Position numbers and translations under genes: made by a program. The notes beneath the pieces were generated by a model. The model searched no databases. It was given only the letters and a program-made list of their open reading frames with translations, and was not told the DNA's origin. A stretch of 64,000 nucleotides of DNA from Fibrobacter sp. UWB4 (lineage in GTDB: Bacteria; Fibrobacterota; Fibrobacteria; Fibrobacterales; Fibrobacteraceae): the NCBI RefSeq assembly GCF_002210345.1, contig NZ_MWQI01000012.1, positions 1 through 64,000 on the forward strand, given 5' to 3'. How positions within the stretch are numbered: the stretch's first letter is position 1; the number at the start of each line of letters is the position of its first letter. Below, in pieces: positions 1 through 8,975 of this stretch.

Positions 1-171
1 CAGGAATAAAAACAAGGGGTCAGCGTAAAAAAAATCAATTTTTTTTCATTTTTTTGAAAAATAATTCGATCTTTCAATAAAAATACAAGATATCAACACA
101 TTACCAACTTCAACAAAGAGTTCAACGAGGCAAAACCATCAAATTTATCATCCTATACCCCCAAAAAATAT

Positions 172-189
172 GTGGAAACGCATTTCCAC
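172..189. promoter_or_regulatory. perfect inverted repeat, possible operator
   Basis: GTGGAAA CGCA TTTCCAC has 7-bp perfect arms around a 4-bp centre. It resembles the operators of LacI-family regulators in sequence but has a wider centre. No gene start is adjacent within the window, so its target (possibly left of the window) is unknown. Confidence 0.3.
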
Positions 190-280
190 TAACAATCAAA
201 AACTTTGTACGCATGGTAGAAGCGGACATTCTCGCATAAAATGGCCCCATAAGGATCTATCGGCGTTTTACGGGATGTAT

Positions 281-302
281 GGATTCTCCTGCGGAGAATG
301 AC
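281..302 (-). repeat. GTCAT-type hairpin repeat
   Basis: A short hairpin with arms TTCTCC/GGAGAA and the terminal GTCAT...ATC signature (read on the minus strand) shared with copies at 26037, 27571, 38232, 40224, 45917, 56021 and 59091. Confidence 0.6.
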
Positions 303-383
303 GTCTTATTTCGGCAATGCATGTCATTTAATCAATTTGCATGCGGAGAATGACTTATCACCAGGGATCCCCTGCAATTAAGC

Positions 384-420
384 AAAAAAATCCTCGGCGC
401 GATTGCGTCGAGGATTTTTT
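384..420 (-). terminator. terminator of the outer-membrane operon
   Basis: Stem ATCCTCG/CGAGGAT with an inner GCGC/GCG pairing, flanked by A7 on one side and T6 on the other, so it could act on both strands. It lies about 65 bp after the stop of the GH18-like gene, the last gene of the six-gene operon. Confidence 0.8.
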
Positions 421-483
421 AAAGCGTTTGCGAATCTCGCGGAACGTTGAAAGTCCGCAGGAAATCCCGAGACTCTTCGAGAA

Positions 484-1539
484 TTACTTCTTGGAAGCCT
501 TGTAGTTCACGCCCGGGCGGAGTTCGAGGCCAACCGTCACGAGGAGCGAAACGATCGGTTCGTAGTGGTCCTGGGAGAGGTCATACACGGCAACGCCTGC
601 CATGCCTTCGCTCTTCACATGCTGGGCAACAGCCTTCACAGACGGGATACCCATGAACACGATAGATTCGGTTTCGCTCACAGCCACTTCGGACTTGGAA
701 GCTTCATCGAATGTCACCGTGTAATCCGGAGTGTCAAAGCGGTTCATGAGTTCAGCGTACGGGAGGTAGCCTTCGTTACCACTGCCCACGCCCTGATGGC
801 TAGAGCCGAGGCCCTTTGCACCGGCAAAGGACTTACCGTAGAGGAACACCACCGGAGCAAGGAGGTCCTTGTTCACGCCGGCTGCAGCAACAGCGTCAAG
901 CGTTTCCTGAACAGAGTTTGCACTCTGGTTCGGGACGAGGCTACTTTCGCTTTCATTCATGAGATCAGCCATGAAGACGTCCACGTAAGCGAGGCGGTTC
1001 AAGGCTTCGGCCTTGTAGGCGTCCATGCCGGCGGCCGGGTAAATCACGGCCGTTACCGTCGAGCCAGAAAGACCGTCGACCAAGGCGTTCACCATCTTGG
1101 CATAATCTTCGGAATCATCCGTCGTAAGGTTCTGCCAGTCAAGTTCAACACCGTCGCCGCCGTTTGCTGCAATCCAATCCTTCACGTTAGAAACGAAGGA
1201 AGAAAGCGTCTCGTCGGAGGAGGCGATAGCCTTGAGGTTCGATTCAGCTTCCATGCCACCGACGGACACGATAAGCTTCACGCCGTTGTCCTTGGACATG
1301 CTGACAAGATTCTTGAAGTTGTCGGCATCGTATTCATCGGCAAAGGCGACCGTACCTTCCGCACTCGGAGCGATCGACATGTAGTGAATGTCGGTCACAA
1401 GATTGTAGCGGATGTCCTTGGCGTAAAACTGAGAATACTGACTCCAATACGGATAGAAGCCAATCACTTTGTCAGCGGCAGCCTGGGCAGCCACAGCAGC
1501 GCCCATAGCAAGAGCCAATGTAATAACTTTAAAGTTCAT
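484..1539 (-). CDS. secreted GH18-fold protein, probably non-catalytic
   Basis: A 351-aa protein with a signal peptide (cleavage near AQA-A, residues 19-22) followed by a glycoside hydrolase family 18 (chitinase-like) TIM barrel. The start of the barrel (VIGFYPYW, residues 25-32) and the SVGG strand (92-95) are clear. The active-site motif DxxDxDxE appears as DGVELDWQ (129-136). The catalytic acid Glu is Gln136 and the middle Asp is Glu132. By family knowledge such proteins usually bind glycans without cutting them (chi-lectins), so a binding role on polysaccharide or peptidoglycan is inferred. Start: ATG with an AGAGGT Shine-Dalgarno. It is the last gene of the six-gene operon beginning at 9719. 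Confidence 0.8.
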   Translation of the reverse strand: MNFKVITLALAMGAAVAAQAAADKVIGFYPYWSQYSQFYAKDIRYNLVTDIHYMSIAPSAEGTVAFADEYDADNFKNLVSMSKDNGVKLIVSVGGMEAESNLKAIASSDETLSSFVSNVKDWIAANGGDGVELDWQNLTTDDSEDYAKMVNALVDGLSGSTVTAVIYPAAGMDAYKAEALNRLAYVDVFMADLMNESESSLVPNQSANSVQETLDAVAAAGVNKDLLAPVVFLYGKSFAGAKGLGSSHQGVGSGNEGYLPYAELMNRFDTPDYTVTFDEASKSEVAVSETESIVFMGIPSVKAVAQHVKSEGMAGVAVYDLSQDHYEPIVSLLVTVGLELRPGVNYKASKK

Positions 1540-1556
1540 TTTGATTACCTCTAATC

Positions 1557-2294
1557 CTATTGAGCCTGTTTTACTTCACCTTTTTTCTTATTTTCATTAG
1601 CCTTCACAATACGATCTACACCATTGGCTTCATCATAGCAGTACAGTCCAGTATCTACATACTGTTTATATTCAGCTTCAGATTCAACCCCATTAGATAC
1701 ATTATTTTCGTCTACAAAGACTTTTGGATCACGAATCGGCAAATTGGACTCGTCCAGACGGCACTTGCGGTATGTCCAACCATGGCCTTTACCAAACATC
1801 AGATACTGCTGAGAGATAGCCACTTCGTCAACCGGAATAGCCTGCAAAGCACCCCAGTCATCGGCAACACCCACAAAATTGTACTTCAACAGATCCTTCT
1901 GGACTATCTTAGCATCTTTTTGGGCTGCAGCGTCAGCCGAAGCAGCATTGGCAGCATACGTATTCCAGTCGGCCTCTGTTTTACCCAACATAAGCGGATG
2001 CGTATAAATAGCCTTAAGCACATCATTGTTGGCCAGGAACGAAGTTTCGTCATTGGCCTTAATCGGAGCTACATCGACGCCAAGCGCTTTCTGGGACTCC
2101 TCATAAAGCGTATTTTGATTGGAGACATAGTCTCTAATCTGCAAAATACGCAATTCAGGGTGCAACTCCATGTATTCAGCAGTGCTGAAACCAGTCGGGA
2201 AACTGTCTTCGTAAGGGCTGTCAACAATCATCGAGGAGCAGGCGCCCAAAACACCTGCAAAAAGAATCATCGTGTACTGGTAAAACTTTTTCAT
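1557..2294 (-). CDS. operon lipoprotein of unknown function
   Basis: A 245-aa predicted lipoprotein: positive N-terminus, hydrophobic stretch and lipobox LGAC at residues 17-20, then acidic, Tyr-rich sequence with no recognised domain. The ATG at 2294 is preferred over a GTG nine bases upstream because AAGAGG lies 8 bases before it. The upstream barrel gene stops inside this gene's ribosome-binding region, so translation is probably coupled. By position it may be the periplasmic or surface lipoprotein partner of the three barrels. This is inference; no family was recognised. Confidence 0.75.
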   Translation of the reverse strand: MKKFYQYTMILFAGVLGACSSMIVDSPYEDSFPTGFSTAEYMELHPELRILQIRDYVSNQNTLYEESQKALGVDVAPIKANDETSFLANNDVLKAIYTHPLMLGKTEADWNTYAANAASADAAAQKDAKIVQKDLLKYNFVGVADDWGALQAIPVDEVAISQQYLMFGKGHGWTYRKCRLDESNLPIRDPKVFVDENNVSNGVESEAEYKQYVDTGLYCYDEANGVDRIVKANENKKKGEVKQAQ

Positions 2295-2306
2295 TTTCAG
2301 CACCTC

Positions 2307-4466
2307 TTAGAAATTTACCGTTACATCGGCAAGAAGGACGTTCTTGCTGATAGAAATCTGTTTAACAACCGGATCGTTAGCCACTACGTAATCAAGGTCG
2401 TTCTTGAGCATACCGTACTGAACAGACAGGTAAGACATCGGAGCAAGCTTGACGCGGACACCGCCCAAAATGAGCTGTTCGGAAGCCTTAGTCACAGCAA
2501 GTGGGCTAAGGGGCGAGAACACGGTATTATCAAACTTCTTTTCAAATTTCTGGAAACCAGCGAGCAAAGCAACCGGTCCCCAGACATCGGCTGTAACACC
2601 CGCAACGATACGGGTTGCAGTACGCTTCATGTAGGCATCTTCCTTAGCCTGGGTAAAAGAACCCTGGAGAAGGATCTGCTGGTAGTTCGGCAAGAAGCCG
2701 CCCACGTCAACACCAACGCCGACACCGATTTCCGTGAACTTGTTTTCTCCGTAAACCAGCGTGTAAGGCATTTCGGGGTTGCCTGTTGCAGCAACATCAA
2801 TCGGAGCATCGGACTGAGTCAGCATGTTGACACGCGCATTGAAGAACACCTTGTCGGCCCAGTTGACATCGGCCTTAGCCATAATGCCCTTACGGTTCGG
2901 AGTTGCAAGGCCAAACGGCAAGGCAAGACCCACAGACGGATCAAGAACCATCAACGGATCAAGTTCGAGCTTCTTTGCAGTATTGCCCGTGTAGCCATTG
3001 CGGTAGAAGTGGCCGTTCTTGTAGTTGTTGTCCAAACGGGAATACAAATAACTGCTTTCATCATCGTCAGACAAGGTATTCGAGCTGTTCGAAGTCATCA
3101 AGTTTGTCGCCTGCAATGTCGTAGAGTTGTAGACATTGAAGTAGAGGTTTTCAAGGCTAGAGGCTCCGAACGTGGACATGATCATCGATTCATAGGAGCC
3201 TTCGGCATAAAGAGCGTTAGCATTGAGAATCGTTGAACGGCCCTGATAAACCGGAGAAGATGCCAATTCAGACCAGAAGTTGGAATCCGTCTGGAGGTAG
3301 CCGGCATTGACCTTGAAGTCAACATCCTGGATATCGCCCTTCACAAAGACATCGGCATAGATGCTCTTGCCATCTTCATCGCGGTAATCTTCGTTCACAA
3401 GAAGCGATGTAGCCAGCTTATAATACTCCTGGAGGTAAATAACAGATTTTCCATTAACGTCACCAGAAACGAGTTTATAAGAACGCACTCTTTCTTTCTT
3501 CAGGTAATCACGGTTTACCGACCACTTGGACATGGCAAATTCGCCATTGAAACCGAATGTCACCGGGAGATCCGGGAGCACCTTCTTGGAATCAAAAGAG
3601 GCATCCACAGAAAGAACCATGTTGTTATCGTAATAAATCGTATCGGAATCATCAATCTGCCTAGAACGGCGAGTCAGCTTGCGGTCAAAGAGATTGACAT
3701 AGTTCACACCAAGGTGCGCCCCATAGGCATCGGCACCGACACGCCCACCGAGGAGGTAGCGGTCAGAAAAGTCGAAGTCAAAGAACACCTGGTCTTGCTT
3801 TTTAGCCGTATTGCGGAGACGAGCACCCGTAAGCTGGGCGGTAATGTTATCGACCGGACCCACGCTACCGCTCTGGTAAGCGACGTTGAGACCCTGCAAA
3901 AGGCGACGGCTGGTCGTATCGAGGTTTCGCTTTTCAAGAGCTTCGCGACGCTTTTCTACAAAGATCTCCGGTTCCTGGAGGATTTCGGTCTGCGGCGTGT
4001 AAATGGTGAACGGGGTATAGCCCACACGCATGTAACCCAAGTTAAAGTCAACATGCTTATTCAGGATTGTACCGTCGTAGCTGAACCAGTGGCCAATCAC
4101 CGGATTGTTGTTTTCGTCGTAAGCGCTCTGCCAGTCCTTGTGCAAACGCAACTGGACATCGATCATGGTCTCAGAACTCGGACGTGCCGTCAAGCGCAGG
4201 TTCACATCCGTGAAGGCCTGGTTTTCCTGCGTCGGGGATTCCGCAGTGTACTGGTCAGAAGACGAGAAGGAAGCGAGGGCGCCAGCCTTTGCCGTACCGT
4301 TAATCTTCAAGCCCAACACTGCAGCGCTGAGAGAATCCAACTTTTCCAACAGGGACTTCTGTTGCGTAACAACCTCAGCCTGGTTATCGGCGGCAAATGC
4401 AGATGCAGCCGAGAAAGCGATTGCGGAGGTCAGTAAAATTTTGCGCATGTTCATATTGAAATTCAT
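2307..4466 (-). CDS. outer-membrane beta-barrel protein, operon barrel 3
   Basis: 719 aa with a signal peptide ending near SAFA (about residue 25), then alternating aromatic/polar strands typical of a large beta-barrel, and a C-terminal Phe (DVTVNF), the usual BAM recognition signal. The N-terminal segment resembles that of the next barrel (4482-6704): both have a motif like WxVGxFxxxLTPLTIYxP / MRVGYTPFTIYTPQTE, followed by an EPxxFxxKR stretch, so the two are paralogs. No SusC plug or TonB box is visible. A porin or polysaccharide-binding role is inferred. Start: ATG with a GGGAGG Shine-Dalgarno. Confidence 0.8.
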   Translation of the reverse strand: MNFNMNMRKILLTSAIAFSAASAFAADNQAEVVTQQKSLLEKLDSLSAAVLGLKINGTAKAGALASFSSSDQYTAESPTQENQAFTDVNLRLTARPSSETMIDVQLRLHKDWQSAYDENNNPVIGHWFSYDGTILNKHVDFNLGYMRVGYTPFTIYTPQTEILQEPEIFVEKRREALEKRNLDTTSRRLLQGLNVAYQSGSVGPVDNITAQLTGARLRNTAKKQDQVFFDFDFSDRYLLGGRVGADAYGAHLGVNYVNLFDRKLTRRSRQIDDSDTIYYDNNMVLSVDASFDSKKVLPDLPVTFGFNGEFAMSKWSVNRDYLKKERVRSYKLVSGDVNGKSVIYLQEYYKLATSLLVNEDYRDEDGKSIYADVFVKGDIQDVDFKVNAGYLQTDSNFWSELASSPVYQGRSTILNANALYAEGSYESMIMSTFGASSLENLYFNVYNSTTLQATNLMTSNSSNTLSDDDESSYLYSRLDNNYKNGHFYRNGYTGNTAKKLELDPLMVLDPSVGLALPFGLATPNRKGIMAKADVNWADKVFFNARVNMLTQSDAPIDVAATGNPEMPYTLVYGENKFTEIGVGVGVDVGGFLPNYQQILLQGSFTQAKEDAYMKRTATRIVAGVTADVWGPVALLAGFQKFEKKFDNTVFSPLSPLAVTKASEQLILGGVRVKLAPMSYLSVQYGMLKNDLDYVVANDPVVKQISISKNVLLADVTVNF

Positions 4467-4481
4467 TCTAGTTACCTCCCA

Positions 4482-6704
4482 TTAAAATTCCACATTAATG
4501 GAAGCTTCAAAAACAGACTGACTAAACTTATGCTGGTACACACCCGTTGCGCCATCACCCTTCGTGGTTTTGTTGAAGTAATCCGGCAAGTTGCGGGTTG
4601 TTGCGCCCAGAGTAGCGGTGTTATAGTCGTTTGTAACATTGATCATGCCGAAGTTGATGGCAAGCCATGCATTATCTGCAACCGTGTAGTCAAAGCCAAC
4701 CATCCACTGCATCTGCTTGCTCTTTACGAGAGGTACATCAAGACCGACGTTAGGATTGATACCTTCAATGCTACCGAGTATAGAACCGTAGTCAGTATTG
4801 ATCATCTGGAAGCCAGCCGTAAAGCCTACACGCGGCAAGAACTGGAACGAGCCGCCCACATTGATGAAGTCGCTCTTGAGCGTTCCAGAGAGGCCACTAA
4901 CCATGTTGGTCGTGCTTTCGGAATGCTTGTAAGAAGCGGCAAATTCAGCAGGCTTGCTGAGACCCGCGATCTTCGCGATGTCGGCCTTCGCGCCACCACC
5001 GAATTCCATGTAGGAGACCTTGTCTACAATACCTTCGAATTCGCTCTTCACCTGGTTAAAGACGCTCACGAGAGCCTGGGCTTCGACCTTTTCTTGCCAG
5101 TCGCCCTTGATAAGAGCGCGAACACCCATGCGGTTTGCAGTAGCAAGGCCGTTCGGCAAAACAAGCTGGAGAGCAGGATCCATCATCATGTTGATAAGGG
5201 CGAGCTGTTCCTTGGCATAGACATTGGATCCCCAGGAGTTCTTGTTGTACGGAGCGATGTTATAGCTTTCGGTCTGACCATCCCTGAAAGCGTCGTCATT
5301 TGTCTGAAGGATTCGCGGAACCGGAGAGAACTTCGGAGAATAGTGATACAAAGCATCAAAGGTCGAGTAGAGAGGTGAATTGACACCGTACTTGACCGTG
5401 TTGCCATCCTTATCGGAGTTCAACACGCGCTGTGCAAAGAAGCTCGGAGACTGCGCGAGGTTATTGAACCACTTTTCGTCGTTGCGAACCACGTCAAGGG
5501 TGATGCCAGCACTCCAGCTGTCATCCACCTTGTAGCCTGCGTTCAAGTTCACGAGGATGGCAGAACCATTCTCGCTTTCTTCGATGACAGGAACCACACC
5601 CGATACAGGATCTGCGGCACCAAGAATCTTCTTCTTGTTGATCGACATGGCGTATTCAGCCACGAGATCAAGAGTGAGGTTCTTGTTTTGCATGATACCT
5701 GCCACGTCGGCACCCGCACGTGCGCTCAGGACGAGCGTGTTCTGCGGTCCAACATCCGGGTTGATTTCCTGACGCACATAGAGACCCGACTGTGGCACAC
5801 CTTCTATATCATACAGTTCGTCCGGCTTAAATTCGTTCGGCTTGGACCCGCGACTCATCAAATGGCGGTAGGTGTACGTCTTGGAATTTTCATTGTCGAA
5901 AATGAACATCGGGGTCACGCCGACAATAATGTTCTTCTGCATCGGCAAAAGTTCGATATTGCCGCCAACAAGCCACTTGTCCGTATTGGCAGCAAGGGAC
6001 GTCGCATAGCCCGCAAGGGAATCGTTCGGAAGGATATTGCCTTCGGCACCGCTAAAGTCGAGAACCGATACGCGATTTACACGGGCAAAGAAAGCTTCTG
6101 CACGGATTTCGCCCACCATCGGGTCGATTTCCTGGCGGAACTGGAGATTTGCACCCTGGAGGTTGCGCTTGTTGCCTTCGAGGAGCTGTTCCTTTTCGGC
6201 CATGTGGCGCTTGCGAGCGAAAACCGTCGGTTCATACATGATGTCGATACCGGGGTTGTAAATCGTAAGCGGAGTAAGTTCCTGACGGAAATCACCGACC
6301 GTCCAGTAGAAATTCTTGCCGATATTGCCTTCGACATTGAGCCACTTGGCTTCAAGAGTCTTGGCTGCAGCAGCGAAGTATTCCTGCATGCCGCCGCCAA
6401 GGCGCATAATCACGTTAGCGCGGACCGTTTCATACGGGCGGAAGCCGAAGCTCAAGTCGGCCGTGACAAATTCGTTGCGTTCCACATCCGGGAACTTGTT
6501 GATGCCCGTCGGATCCTGATCTGTCGAGAAACTAGAGAGCTGGGCAACTGCACGGATGCTTCCGCCAATTTCAACACCACGCTTGGCATTGGCGCTATCA
6601 GCCTTGGCCTGCAAGGCCTTTTGATTGTCCGCAACAGCAGATGCCGATGCAGCAACCGAAGCAGTAAGAAGGGCGATTAAAATTCTTTTCATTTTCATAT
6701 TCAT
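4482..6704 (-). CDS. outer-membrane beta-barrel protein, operon barrel 2
   Basis: 740 aa with a signal peptide (ASASA-VADNQ), a barrel-like strand pattern and a C-terminal Phe (SINVEF). Paralog of the downstream 719-aa barrel: shared TIYNPGIDIMYEPTVFARKR-type segment and the GLATANRMG / GLATPNRKG motif in the second half. The ATG at 6713 directly abuts GGGAGG, so the ATG at 6704, nine bases further on, is the likelier start. The 15-bp gap to the next gene contains that gene's Shine-Dalgarno. Substrate unknown. Confidence 0.8.
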   Translation of the reverse strand: MNMKMKRILIALLTASVAASASAVADNQKALQAKADSANAKRGVEIGGSIRAVAQLSSFSTDQDPTGINKFPDVERNEFVTADLSFGFRPYETVRANVIMRLGGGMQEYFAAAAKTLEAKWLNVEGNIGKNFYWTVGDFRQELTPLTIYNPGIDIMYEPTVFARKRHMAEKEQLLEGNKRNLQGANLQFRQEIDPMVGEIRAEAFFARVNRVSVLDFSGAEGNILPNDSLAGYATSLAANTDKWLVGGNIELLPMQKNIIVGVTPMFIFDNENSKTYTYRHLMSRGSKPNEFKPDELYDIEGVPQSGLYVRQEINPDVGPQNTLVLSARAGADVAGIMQNKNLTLDLVAEYAMSINKKKILGAADPVSGVVPVIEESENGSAILVNLNAGYKVDDSWSAGITLDVVRNDEKWFNNLAQSPSFFAQRVLNSDKDGNTVKYGVNSPLYSTFDALYHYSPKFSPVPRILQTNDDAFRDGQTESYNIAPYNKNSWGSNVYAKEQLALINMMMDPALQLVLPNGLATANRMGVRALIKGDWQEKVEAQALVSVFNQVKSEFEGIVDKVSYMEFGGGAKADIAKIAGLSKPAEFAASYKHSESTTNMVSGLSGTLKSDFINVGGSFQFLPRVGFTAGFQMINTDYGSILGSIEGINPNVGLDVPLVKSKQMQWMVGFDYTVADNAWLAINFGMINVTNDYNTATLGATTRNLPDYFNKTTKGDGATGVYQHKFSQSVFEASINVEF

Positions 6705-6719
6705 CTTTAGCATCCTCCC

Positions 6720-8966
6720 TTAGAACCAGGCCTTTGTTTCGGCGGCAATGTAATGGGAATGCCAATCATTGTCAGAAATGGTTTCGTCAGAGTGCGTCAT
6801 GAACTTGTAGCGGAAGTGGAGACCCACGCGGTCAGAGAAGTCCCAGTCAAAGCCTAAGCCAATGGCGAAGTCCTTATAGTTGATCGGGGCCTTCTTGAAG
6901 TAGACATCACTAGTTTCGTAGTAGAAACCATTGTTTTTATTCAATTCGCCAACACGATACATCGCATATGCCTTTTCGGACCTGAATGTTTCAAGGCCGA
7001 GGATACCCACCATGTGGAAGGTCGGCGTCACAGCGATAGTCGGTTCAAACTGACCATAGAAGCTCGTCATGAGCATGTTGGACTGCTTTTCGGAAACAGC
7101 AATCGGAGCAAAGGATGTTGAAATACCGGAAAGAGCCACAAATGCGGTCATCATGATATTACGGTCGGTACCAAACCAGTGGCCGATATCGTAACCACCC
7201 ATGAAGGAAATGTAAGAAGACCACTTGGCATGCGTCGGGACTTCAAATTTAGAAGCCTGTTCGCCATTGTCGTAGGCAGCAAAGGATTCCCACAATTCCC
7301 AGGTACCACCATAGAGACCGCCGTTCTGACGGTACATCTTGATGCCATCTTTAAGATTTTTATTAGTGCCGACACGGCTAATATAACCAGGACCAGAACC
7401 GTTACCGGAGTCAGCCACGAAGAGCGGCTTATGCTTAGTCCAGGAGTTGGTGCTTTCCCACATGTTGCGACCGTTCAAACGGTAGTTGAAGGCCATCACG
7501 TCCTGACCGGCTTCGATCTGACGGTGCTGGGCATACTGGAAGTCAAAGTAACCGCGGTTGAAGGTCGGTTCCAACTTGAAGTTGATACCGGCCATGTTCG
7601 GGGAATAGCGAAGCGCACCTGCGTTGAGGTAAGTTTCATCCTTGCGCCAGCCCGGGAAGCGGGACGGATTGGTAAGAGAATACGGAGAGTAGAAGCCCGG
7701 CTGGAAGAACACGAGTTCTGCAGTCATCGGCCAGCCTTCAACGTACTTGCTCTGAGTCTTTACATAAAGACCAACCTTCGGAGAAGCGACACTGGACTCC
7801 TTCGAGGCGCTGGTGTAATCATCTTTGGCCTTGCCTGTCGCAACATCCACAACAGGAGTCTTATAGTAAACAGAGGAATCCGTGATGCTGATACCAAGAT
7901 CGGCCATCAAGAAGAGCTTTGGAGTGATATTGCCCTTAACATCGACAGAAGCCACATGGGTATTGAGAAGAACAGGAGTACCTCTGCCGCTCTTTTCCCA
8001 CTCGGACTTGAAATCCGGTTCGTAGATGATAGCGTCGTCAAACACGACACCCAAGTAGTTCACGCCAACTGTCAGATTATCGGCAATCTTTTCCTTGGCG
8101 ACACGGCCATGAAGGACGGAGCCACGTAAATCGATGGTGCCCATCATTTCAAGTTCGCCCGGCTGACCACCGTACAAGCGGAGACCATCACGAGTACCGA
8201 CATCGGCATCCGCCGGCTGCGACACAAGGAACTGAGCCTTCAAGTCATACGGGAGCTGGTAGATGTTGGCAAAGACACCACCGAAGGAACGGTTCGTCCA
8301 GAATGCACGACCACCTTCCTTGACCGGCTTGAATGCCTTTTCCTTATAGTAGGTAGAAACGGTCTTTTCGTCTTCGAAAAGTTCATACTGCCAAACGAAA
8401 CGCGGATTCGTTTCGCGTTCCCACATGGTAAGCGGAGAAGCATTGGCCCAGATAACACCACCAGCAGTGATGTAGGCGCCAAACACACCGGCACGGATAT
8501 CAACACCGGCATTCAATTCTTCGTTGATGGTCGATGCATAGTAGTCGGTAGAATGGTCGAACAGGACGCGTTCATCGTAGTTACCCGGGGCCTTTGTCGG
8601 ATGCTTGGCCAGGTAATTCGTATAAATGCCACTCAAGTCGAACGGGAACATCAAATTGGTAAACAACGTAATGTAGGAGTTCGGCATGGCAACGACGTTC
8701 ACGTTCAAGATAGCGTCAACGCTTGTGCGAGCCTTGTCGCTTTCAACCCAGGGACTCTGTTCGGAATAGTGGAAATTCTTCAAACGGAAAGCCATGTAAC
8801 CGGAGACTGCCAGTGGCAGATCGTCCTTACCCAGGAGTGTGGATTCCATGTTGCCGGAAAGGGTATCCAACGACGCATTCAGGGAATCAATCTGCAACTG
8901 CGGAGGAAGAGCCCACGCAGCACCGAGGCTAGACGCTAATAAAAGGGAAGAAACTGTTTTGCGCAT
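6720..8966 (-). CDS. outer-membrane beta-barrel protein, operon barrel 1
   Basis: 748 aa with a signal peptide (AAWA-LPPQ), many amphipathic strands rich in Tyr and Trp, and a C-terminal Phe (AETKAWF). It is more distant from the other two barrels of the operon but has the same size and place in the envelope. A LTMWERETNPRFVWQYE segment near residue 175 corresponds in position to the LTIYxP region of the others. AGAGGA four bases before the ATG supports the start. Probably a porin-like or binding outer-membrane protein; no characterised family was recognised by eye. Confidence 0.78.
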   Translation of the reverse strand: MRKTVSSLLLASSLGAAWALPPQLQIDSLNASLDTLSGNMESTLLGKDDLPLAVSGYMAFRLKNFHYSEQSPWVESDKARTSVDAILNVNVVAMPNSYITLFTNLMFPFDLSGIYTNYLAKHPTKAPGNYDERVLFDHSTDYYASTINEELNAGVDIRAGVFGAYITAGGVIWANASPLTMWERETNPRFVWQYELFEDEKTVSTYYKEKAFKPVKEGGRAFWTNRSFGGVFANIYQLPYDLKAQFLVSQPADADVGTRDGLRLYGGQPGELEMMGTIDLRGSVLHGRVAKEKIADNLTVGVNYLGVVFDDAIIYEPDFKSEWEKSGRGTPVLLNTHVASVDVKGNITPKLFLMADLGISITDSSVYYKTPVVDVATGKAKDDYTSASKESSVASPKVGLYVKTQSKYVEGWPMTAELVFFQPGFYSPYSLTNPSRFPGWRKDETYLNAGALRYSPNMAGINFKLEPTFNRGYFDFQYAQHRQIEAGQDVMAFNYRLNGRNMWESTNSWTKHKPLFVADSGNGSGPGYISRVGTNKNLKDGIKMYRQNGGLYGGTWELWESFAAYDNGEQASKFEVPTHAKWSSYISFMGGYDIGHWFGTDRNIMMTAFVALSGISTSFAPIAVSEKQSNMLMTSFYGQFEPTIAVTPTFHMVGILGLETFRSEKAYAMYRVGELNKNNGFYYETSDVYFKKAPINYKDFAIGLGFDWDFSDRVGLHFRYKFMTHSDETISDNDWHSHYIAAETKAWF

Positions 8967-8975
8967 AAAATCCTC

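Larger units (their letters stand above)
1..483. other. non-coding left edge
   Basis: No credible gene is seen in this 483-bp stretch, which is AT-rich up to about position 240. It holds an 18-bp inverted repeat (172-189), one copy of the GTCAT-type hairpin repeat (281-302), a related half copy (about 338-354) and a strong terminator (384-420) belonging to the operon on its right. A short reading frame at 447-656 on the plus strand runs antisense into the GH18-like gene and is not believed. Confidence 0.7.

Noticed and set aside
172-189. CcpA-type cre site
   Set aside because: The centre is two bases too wide for the cre palindrome and CcpA is a Firmicutes regulator; only an unnamed inverted repeat can be claimed.
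447-656. 69-codon plus-strand gene near the left edge
   Set aside because: Runs antisense into the GH18-like gene, Arg-rich and without a ribosome-binding site.
565-1554. 329-codon reading frame antisense to the GH18-like gene
   Set aside because: It lies opposite a gene with clear signal peptide, family motifs and ribosome-binding site; its translation has no recognisable features.
1560-3236. 558-codon plus-strand reading frame across the lipoprotein and barrel genes
   Set aside because: Antisense shadow of two well-supported genes; no ribosome-binding site or domain.
2307-8966. SusC-type TonB-dependent transporters
   Set aside because: The barrels are too short and lack a plug domain and TonB box.
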